A DNA stretch of 32,878 nucleotides from an uncultured Neomegalonema sp. (lineage in GTDB: Bacteria > Pseudomonadota > Alphaproteobacteria > Rhodobacterales > Rhodobacteraceae). The stretch covers positions 1 through 32,878 of the forward strand of contig CALFVD010000184.1 of assembly GCA_937928005.1 (NCBI GenBank). Direction: 5' to 3'. The translations under genes were made by a program, and so were the position numbers. Positions 28,097 through 32,878 of this stretch are shown here, one piece after another. How positions within the stretch are numbered: position 1 is the stretch's first letter; every line of letters begins with the position of its first letter. The notes under the pieces are model-generated. The model was not told the origin of the DNA. It made no database searches and was given only the letters and a program-made list of their open reading frames with translations.

Positions 28097-28477
28097 ATGA
28101 CCGATAAGCACGACAAAGGCATGAAGACGCGCCGCGCTGTGCTGGGCGATGCCCATGTGAATCGGGCGGAGGCGGCGAAGACGGCTTTCGATGAACCTTT
28201 CCAGACCTTTATCACTGAAGGGGCGTGGGGATCGGTCTGGTCGCGAGACGGGCTGTCGCCGCGCGAACGGTCACTGGTGACGCTGGCCTTGCTGGCGGCG
28301 GGCGGACATTGGGACGAAGTTGCCATGCATATCCGCGCGACGGCCAATACGGGCGCAACCCCCGAAGAGGTGCGCGAGGCGCTGCTGCATGTGGCGGTCT
28401 ATGCCGGGGTTCCGGCGGCGAACCATGCAATGAAGGTGGCCAAGGCGACCTATGCGGAGATGGGCGTCGACCTGTAA
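28097..28477 (+). CDS. pcaC: PcaC-like 4-carboxymuconolactone decarboxylase family protein
   Basis: 126 residues from ATG 28097, matching the length and motifs of PcaC, the beta-ketoadipate pathway enzyme that decarboxylates 4-carboxymuconolactone. Seen: the N-terminal RRAVLGDAHVNRAEA, the core LSPRERSLVTLALLAAGGHW, the EVAMHIRATANTG segment, and ALLHVAVYAGVPAANHA. A TTG at 28081 minus two would add six residues and has no better ribosome site. No other protocatechuate genes (pcaB, D, G, H, I, J) are in the window, so the family call is firm but the exact substrate is inferred. It is 57 bases ahead of the BKACE gene. Confidence 0.85.
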   Translation: MTDKHDKGMKTRRAVLGDAHVNRAEAAKTAFDEPFQTFITEGAWGSVWSRDGLSPRERSLVTLALLAAGGHWDEVAMHIRATANTGATPEEVREALLHVAVYAGVPAANHAMKVAKATYAEMGVDL

Positions 28478-28534
28478 TTGCATTATGCGCCTAGTGGGAA
28501 GACACTGTGCGTCACATTCATTCTGGGGCGAATC

Positions 28535-29368
28535 ATGGCTAAACCCTGCATCATTTGCGTTGCGATTACTGGCTCGGTGCCAACCAAGGCAGACAATCCG
28601 GCGGTGCCGGTTACAGTAACCGAACAGGTCGAAAGCACCCATGCGGCGTTTGAGGCGGGGGCATCCATCGCCCATTGCCATGTGCGCGATGATGAAGGCA
28701 AGCCGACCTCTGACCCGGATCGTTTTGCGCGGTTGAAAGAGGGGATCGAGACGCATTGCCCCGGCATGATCGTGCAGCTTTCAACGGGTGGACGCTCTGG
28801 TGCGGGGGCCGAGCGGGGCGGGATGCTGCCGCTGCGGCCTGATATGGCATCGTTGTCAGTGGGGTCGAACAACTTTCCTACGCGCGTTTATGAAAACCCG
28901 CCTGATTTGGTCGATTGGCTGGCGGGGGAGATGCGGACTTATGAGATCAAGCCGGAGATTGAGGCATTTGACCTGAGCCATATCCATCAGGCGGCGGCGA
29001 TGAATCGGGACGGGCGCATCCCCGGCGCGCTCTATGTGCAATTTGTGATGGGGGTGAAGAACGCGATGCCGGTGGATCAGCCGACCTTCGATTTCTACAT
29101 CGAGACGGTGAAGCGGTTACTGCCCGATGCCGAATGGTGCGCCGCCGGTATCGGGGCAGGGCAGGTGATCGTGAACGAATGGGCGATTGCCGCCGGGGGG
29201 CATACGCGAACTGGGCTAGAGGATAATGTGCGTTGGGATCGGGCGACGCTTGCACCATCGAATGCGGCGCTGGTCGGACGATGTGTTGAGCTGTGCGAGA
29301 AATATGCGCGGCCCGTGGCAACCCCCATACAAGCGCGTGACATTCTTGGGCTGAGGGCAGCAGCATGA
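28535..29368 (+). CDS. BKACE-family (DUF849) beta-keto acid cleavage enzyme
   Basis: 277 residues. BKACE enzymes are zinc-dependent and condense a beta-keto acid with acetyl-CoA to give acetoacetate and a new CoA ester; 3-keto-5-aminohexanoate cleavage (Kce) is the founding case. The metal-binding pair is visible in GASIAHCHVRDDEGKP (His47, His49). Further signatures are IVQLSTGGRSG, PEIEAFDLSH and the C-terminal NEWAIAAGGHTRTGLEDNVR. I start at ATG 28535 because the protein then begins at the family's usual KPCIICVAITG; an upstream ATG at 28478 adds 19 atypical residues. Its stop overlaps hisG (ATGA). The substrate is unknown. Confidence 0.88.
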   Translation: MAKPCIICVAITGSVPTKADNPAVPVTVTEQVESTHAAFEAGASIAHCHVRDDEGKPTSDPDRFARLKEGIETHCPGMIVQLSTGGRSGAGAERGGMLPLRPDMASLSVGSNNFPTRVYENPPDLVDWLAGEMRTYEIKPEIEAFDLSHIHQAAAMNRDGRIPGALYVQFVMGVKNAMPVDQPTFDFYIETVKRLLPDAEWCAAGIGAGQVIVNEWAIAAGGHTRTGLEDNVRWDRATLAPSNAALVGRCVELCEKYARPVATPIQARDILGLRAAA

Positions 29369-30345
29369 GCGCGCTGCGGCTCGCCCTGCCGTCCAAGGGG
29401 CGGTTATTGGATGATACATTGCGCTATTTTGCCGAAGCGGGCCTGACGATCAAAAAGACAGGTAATACGCGGGCTTATGCGGCCTCGGCCAAGGGGATCG
29501 ACGGGATTGAAATCGCGTTTTTGCAGGCAGGCGAGGTACCTAGCGTGCTGGGCAGTGGGGCCGTGCATCTAGGGGTCACGGGTGAGGATTTGATCCGTGA
29601 GAAACTGCCCGATGGGCCAGCGAAAACCGTTCTCGTGCGTAAGCTGGGCTATGGCCGCGCTGATCTGGTGGTGGCGGTGCCGCAAAGCTGGATAGATGTG
29701 GAAACGCTGGCTGATCTCGATGATGCGGCGGCGGCGTTTCGGGCGCGGCATGGTTTTCCGATGCGCGTGGCGACGAAGTACCTGAACCTGACGCGCCGCC
29801 ATTTTCGCGAGCAAGGCTTGGCGAATTATCGCCTTGTGCTGAGCGACGGGGCGACTGAGGGTGCGCCTGCGGCTGGGGCAGCGGAGATTGTGGTCGATAT
29901 TACGTCATCGGGCGAAACGCTACGCGCGAACCATCTGAAGATCATTGGCGGTGAGCCAATCGTACGGTCGGAGGCGCAGTTGCGGGCATCAATTGCGGCG
30001 CATTGGCCGGGGGAGACGCTGGCAACCCTGCGTAATCTGATCGAGCAGGTCGAAGCGCGTGAGGCGGCGAAAGGGCGGGTCGTGCTGCGCTGTGCGGTGC
30101 CGAATGCAGACCATGCGGCGTTGGCGATGGCCTTGGATACGATTGATGTGTCGTTGATCTCGCTGGAGCAAAGCACAGCGACCGTGGGCGCGCCTAAGGC
30201 GCAGGCTTATGCGGCGGCGAGCGTGTTGCGGGACTTTGGCGCGCCAAAGATCGACAGTGTGACGCCCGACATGCTGTACGGTGCAGGCGCAGATGTGTTC
30301 GAGCGGGTTCGGCTCGCGTTGATTGGCACGCCCGCCCCGGCATAA
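29365..30345 (+). CDS. hisG: ATP phosphoribosyltransferase, long form
   Basis: 326 residues. HisG makes the first committed step of histidine synthesis, joining ATP and PRPP. The N-terminus LRLALPSKGRLLDDTLRYF, HLGVTGEDLIREKL, MRVATKYLNLTRRHF and the PRPP-binding EIVVDITSSGETLRAN are diagnostic. Length is that of the long alphaproteobacterial form rather than the short 220-230-residue, HisZ-dependent form; the last 90 residues (VVLRCAVPNADHAAL onward, with STATVGAPKAQAYA) form an extra domain that may be regulatory. It is coupled to the BKACE gene by ATGA overlap, with no other his gene nearby. Confidence 0.9.
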   Translation: MSALRLALPSKGRLLDDTLRYFAEAGLTIKKTGNTRAYAASAKGIDGIEIAFLQAGEVPSVLGSGAVHLGVTGEDLIREKLPDGPAKTVLVRKLGYGRADLVVAVPQSWIDVETLADLDDAAAAFRARHGFPMRVATKYLNLTRRHFREQGLANYRLVLSDGATEGAPAAGAAEIVVDITSSGETLRANHLKIIGGEPIVRSEAQLRASIAAHWPGETLATLRNLIEQVEAREAAKGRVVLRCAVPNADHAALAMALDTIDVSLISLEQSTATVGAPKAQAYAAASVLRDFGAPKIDSVTPDMLYGAGADVFERVRLALIGTPAPA

Positions 30346-30346
30346 A

Positions 30347-30370
30347 AAAGCGGAGCCGAAGCTCCGCTTT
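30347..30370. terminator. Bidirectional terminator between hisG and the glycine-zipper lipoprotein
   Basis: A perfect 10-base stem, AAAGCGGAGC (30347-30356) with GCTCCGCTTT (30361-30370), around a CGAA tetraloop. The A-run before and the T-run after let it serve both convergent genes, hisG on the plus strand and the lipoprotein on the minus strand. It begins two bases after the hisG stop. Confidence 0.85.
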
Positions 30371-30392
30371 CAAGATCAATCGGGATGCGTCA

Positions 30393-31028
30393 TCAGCCGT
30401 TGCGGGGACGCCAAGGCTGTCCAGGTCCGTTGCGGCACATGGTCCCGGTTAGGGTTTCGGGCTGTCCACCCGAGAATACAGCGGTCTGATAATCACGGCA
30501 TTCGATGCCCTGACTGCTGGCGACGACTTGTGGCCGCTGGTATTGAGGCTGAGGTTGTGCATAGACCTGCTGGCCATATTGCTGTGCGGGAGCATAGGCT
30601 TGCTGCTGGGTCTGAACTGGGCCGAGATACTGGTCGGCGGGAACCTGAACGTAATATGGCGCGCTCGTAGGCGTTACGGTGCCGTGGATCTGTGGGTTGA
30701 CAGGATCGCGCCATGACGCGGGCTGGCCCACGGGGGCGGTGCTGAGGCTCTGCTGCGTGGTATTCACGACGACCTGCTGACCCTGTGGCGAGAGGCGCGC
30801 GGCGACGGCTGTACCGACAAGGCCGCCAAGGACCGCACCGCCGATGATTGCAGCGGTTCTGCCCCGACCGCTACCGACTTGCGTACCGAGCAAGCCACCG
30901 GCAGCGGCACCCAATGCGCCGCCGATGGCTTGATTGGTCACAAGCGGCTGACCACCACCATTTTGACAACCTGCGGTTAGAAAGGCGACCGCGACCAATG
31001 GTGCGGCGATTTTTTTGTAGCAAAACAT
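30393..31028 (-). CDS. Glycine-zipper outer-membrane-type lipoprotein
   Basis: 211 residues from ATG 31028, which has GGAGAG upstream on its strand. A lipoprotein signal (FCYKKIAAPLVAVAFLTAGC) ends in the lipobox LTAG-Cys. Two glycine-rich hydrophobic helices follow (AIGGALGAAAGGLLGTQVGSG-type and AAIIGGAVLGGLVGTAVAA), the layout of glycine-zipper 2TM-domain proteins such as the rickettsial 17-kDa antigen group. The middle is a low-complexity Gln/Ala/Tyr/Pro stretch (QTQQQAYAPAQQYGQQVY). The C-terminus has a cysteine pair (GIECRDYQTAV, TMCRNGPG). An upstream ATG would add 29 charged residues and bury the signal. Likely envelope-associated; exact role unknown. Confidence 0.85.
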   Translation of the reverse strand: MFCYKKIAAPLVAVAFLTAGCQNGGGQPLVTNQAIGGALGAAAGGLLGTQVGSGRGRTAAIIGGAVLGGLVGTAVAARLSPQGQQVVVNTTQQSLSTAPVGQPASWRDPVNPQIHGTVTPTSAPYYVQVPADQYLGPVQTQQQAYAPAQQYGQQVYAQPQPQYQRPQVVASSQGIECRDYQTAVFSGGQPETLTGTMCRNGPGQPWRPRNG

Positions 31029-31178
31029 TATGGCTCTCCTGCCAATGAACTCGGTATCGACGATCCGTACGCTCCGGCGCGATTTGCTTCGGAAGTCTTC
31101 CACGATATACCCCACACAAGACGACTTTGTGGCCGATCATGGCACGAACCTGATAACGCATATTAAAGGATTGAACGA

Positions 31179-31841
31179 TTGATTATACGTGAAGATGCGG
31201 ATGGTCGTGATGAGGAGCGCGCGGGGTTATTCGCTGGCTCTGACCCGTTTGATATTGCGATGCGGTGGCAAAAAGCGGCTTGGGATGTGGAGGTAAACGA
31301 TGCGAATGCGATGGCACTCGCCACGGTCGATGGCGATGGGTTGCCGAATGTTCGGGTCGTTTTGCTGAAAGATATCGAAGGGTTCGATACTTCTGAGCAG
31401 CCGGGGGGCGGGTTCGTGTTTTATACGAATCGTGACAGCGCGAAGGGCCAGAACCTTGCCGCCATCGCGAAGGCGGCTGGCGTGCTGCACTGGAAAAGTG
31501 TGCGGCAGCAGGTGCGCTTTCGGGGGCCGGTCGAAATTGTGGGCGATGCGCAATCGGATGCGTATTTCGCAACCCGCCATCCCCAAAGCCGGGCAGGTGC
31601 CATTGCGTCGCAGCAATCGCGCCCGTTGGCCTCACGGCAAGCTATGCTGGATGAGACAGCGGCGGTGGCCGAGGCGACAGGGGGCGACCCTAAACGACCC
31701 GCAAATTGGGGAGGATATCGCATCCGGCCCGTCGAGATTGAGTTCTGGGCCGAGGGCGACCATCGTATCCATGATCGATTCCGCTGGACTCGCGATACGC
31801 CATCCTCCAGCGAATGGATTGTGAAACGCCTTTATCCTTAA
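31179..31841 (+). CDS. pdxH: Pyridoxamine/pyridoxine 5'-phosphate oxidase
   Basis: 220 residues. PdxH uses FMN and oxygen to turn pyridoxine or pyridoxamine phosphate into pyridoxal phosphate. The FMN and substrate motifs are in order: DGLPNVRVVLLKDIEGF, GFVFYTNRDSAKGQNLA, VRQQVRFRGPVEI, and the C-terminal WGGYRIRPVEIEFWAEG and RIHDRFRW with the active-site Arg and His. The start must be TTG 31179: no ATG or GTG in frame gives a full domain, and AAAGGA lies eight bases upstream. It is divergent from the glycine-zipper lipoprotein. Confidence 0.93.
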   Translation: MIIREDADGRDEERAGLFAGSDPFDIAMRWQKAAWDVEVNDANAMALATVDGDGLPNVRVVLLKDIEGFDTSEQPGGGFVFYTNRDSAKGQNLAAIAKAAGVLHWKSVRQQVRFRGPVEIVGDAQSDAYFATRHPQSRAGAIASQQSRPLASRQAMLDETAAVAEATGGDPKRPANWGGYRIRPVEIEFWAEGDHRIHDRFRWTRDTPSSSEWIVKRLYP

Positions 31842-31856
31842 ACCGGAGCGAAGCCG

Positions 31857-32603
31857 ATGCCAGAGCAATCTTCCAAACGGACTCTGCTGCTGACCGGGGC
31901 AAGCCGGGGTATCGGACATGCGACCGTTAAGCGGTTCTCCTCCGCCGGGTGGCGGGTTATCTCCTGCTCACGCAATGCTTTTCCTGAGGATTGCCCTTGG
32001 GAGGCAGGGCCGGAAGACCATGTTCAGGTCGATCTGAGTAGCCCTGACGATACGATCCGGGCGATTGATGAGATTAAAGAGCGGTTGGGGCCGAATGGGC
32101 ATCTCAATGCCCTTGTCAATAATGCGGGGATTTCGCCGAAAGGGCCGGAAGGCGAACGGCTGAACACGCTGAATACCAGCCTACGGGACTGGGGTAAGGT
32201 GTTCCACGTCAATTTCTTTTCATCTGTTGTGCTGGCGCGCGGGTTGTTTGATGAATTGAAGGCGGCGCAGGGGGCGGTGGTGAATGTGACCTCCATCGCG
32301 GGGGCGCGGGTGCATCCATTTGCGGGGGTTGCCTATGCCACGTCAAAGGCGGCATTGGCGGCGCTAACCCGTGAAATGGCCGCCGATTTTGGGCCGCATG
32401 GGGTGCGGGTCAATGCGATTGCGCCGGGGGAGATCGAGACGGCAATCCTGTCTCCGGGGACAGAGGAGATCGTGGCCGATATTCCGATGCGGCGGTTGGG
32501 ACGGCCAGAAGAGGTCGCCCGCACGATTTACTATCTGTGTACGGCGGAAAGCAGTTATGTGACCGGCGTTGAAATCGAGATCAATGGCGGGCAACACGTC
32601 TAG
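31857..32603 (+). CDS. SDR-family (short-chain dehydrogenase/reductase) oxidoreductase
   Basis: 248 residues, classical SDR. The dinucleotide motif LLLTGASRGIGHAT is at residues 10-23, LVNNAGISPKG holds the NNAG motif, VVNVTSIAG gives the catalytic Ser, and AYATSKAALAALTREMA the catalytic Tyr and Lys. VRVNAIAPGEIETAI and GVEIEINGGQHV at the C-terminus are also typical, resembling FabG-type 3-oxoacyl reductases. The arginine in the TGASRGIG motif hints at NADPH use but does not prove it. Substrate is unknown. It lies 15 bases after pdxH, probably in one transcript. Its last codons lie within an inverted repeat. Confidence 0.9.
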   Translation: MPEQSSKRTLLLTGASRGIGHATVKRFSSAGWRVISCSRNAFPEDCPWEAGPEDHVQVDLSSPDDTIRAIDEIKERLGPNGHLNALVNNAGISPKGPEGERLNTLNTSLRDWGKVFHVNFFSSVVLARGLFDELKAAQGAVVNVTSIAGARVHPFAGVAYATSKAALAALTREMAADFGPHGVRVNAIAPGEIETAILSPGTEEIVADIPMRRLGRPEEVARTIYYLCTAESSYVTGVEIEINGGQHV

Positions 32604-32627
32604 GCGTGGGTGTTTTTGACGTGTTGC
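32591..32627. repeat. Perfect 10-base inverted repeat over the end of the SDR gene
   Basis: GCAACACGTC (32591-32600) and GACGTGTTGC (32618-32627) are exact reverse complements separated by 17 bases that include the TAG stop. There is no T-run directly after the right arm, so it is not a typical terminator, though a short T-tract follows at about 32643. Its position between the SDR gene and an IS110-type element makes an insertion-related origin possible. Confidence 0.6.
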
Positions 32628-32639
32628 GGCCTGATCTAC

Positions 32640-32878
32640 GGGTTTTTATCTTCGCATTCTACAACTCTACAGACTTCTTGTCTTCGTTTTTTTATGAAAT
32701 ATGTTTCATATTGAATAGATAGAGTGGAGTGAATAGGCATTATACATCCCATACATGACTCATGAGGTTGCTGCTCCCCCTGAGAGTTGAGAAGCTCTCT
32801 GGCGGTTAGACCGAAAGGAGAGCAGTGATGGGATATTATGTTGGACTGGATGTGAGTCTCAAGACGACGGCGATCTGC
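32640..32878 (+). mobile_element. Left end of an IS110-family insertion sequence (partial)
   Basis: The transposase start at 32828 shows that an insertion sequence enters the window here and continues beyond it. The left boundary is not visible because IS110 elements lack terminal inverted repeats; I take it to lie between the SDR stop and about 32760. The leader contains a perfect 7-base inverted repeat, TATGAAA (32693-32699) and TTTCATA (32704-32710), and a GAGAG/CTCTC hairpin at about 32780-32800. In IS110-group elements the leader ahead of the transposase encodes the bridge RNA that guides recombination. Confidence 0.55.
32828..32878 (+). CDS. IS110-family transposase, N-terminal 17 codons only
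   Basis: The frame from ATG 32828 reads MGYYVGLDVSLKTTAIC and runs off the window. The YVGLDVS start with its first catalytic Asp (residue 8) is the usual opening of the RuvC-like DEDD domain of IS110-family transposases. AAGGAG at about 32815-32820 is a good ribosome site. It is too short to assign a subgroup. Confidence 0.8.
   Translation, partial: MGYYVGLDVSLKTTAIC

Noticed and set aside
1-32878. tRNA, rRNA genes or a CRISPR array
   Set aside because: No cloverleaf-like T-loop/acceptor pattern, rRNA-like sequence or regularly spaced direct repeats were found in the gaps.

Overview
The window is alphaproteobacterial chromosome. Its core is a complete set of the 14 proton-pumping NADH dehydrogenase (Complex I) genes, nuoA to nuoN, with unrelated small reading frames between the subunit genes. 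They are followed by birA, coaX and rnj. Nuo genes interspersed with such 'URFs' and followed by birA are known from Paracoccus and Rhodobacter, and NuoE here carries the [12 protein letters not shown]-type motif seen in that group. HisG, however, is the long form (326 residues) rather than the short HisZ-dependent form usual in Rhodobacterales. I therefore commit only to Alphaproteobacteria, with Rhodobacterales or a neighbouring order likely.

Layout. 1-3763 holds membrane transporters: a truncated LysE-type exporter on the minus strand, then a plus-strand run of an unassigned permease, a MarC-family protein and a TauE/SafE-family protein. 3764-4432 has no intact gene, but its minus strand carries the decayed remains of a TRAP-transporter solute-binding protein. 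4433-10347 is nuoABCDEF, with a Uma2-type nuclease gene overlapping both nuoC and nuoD and a small secreted protein between nuoD and nuoE. 10351-14668 separates nuoF from nuoG. It holds a lipoprotein and a FAD-dependent oxidoreductase coupled to the end of the first nuo block, rraA-like on the opposite strand, a beta-carbonic anhydrase, and two tandem paralogous small secreted proteins with a strong terminator between them. 14669-24822 is nuoGHIJKLMN, with a second, diverged Uma2-like gene between nuoG and nuoH. birA, coaX and rnj follow in an overlapping chain that ends at a clear terminator (28033-28069).

28097-30345 is a short operon of a PcaC-like decarboxylase, a BKACE-type beta-keto acid cleavage enzyme and hisG, closed by a hairpin that can work as a terminator in both directions. 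A glycine-zipper lipoprotein faces it on the minus strand. pdxH and an SDR oxidoreductase follow. The window ends in the first 17 codons of an IS110-family transposase and its upstream leader, where IS110 elements encode their bridge RNA.

Most of the window is housekeeping: respiration, biotin and CoA metabolism, RNA decay, histidine and vitamin B6 synthesis. The unusual parts are the split of the Complex I cluster by an antisense gene, the two Uma2-family genes inside it, the duplicated secreted proteins, the TRAP relic and the IS110 leader. No convincing new multi-gene system was found. No tRNA, rRNA or CRISPR array was seen. All calls come from reading the sequence; no database search was run.
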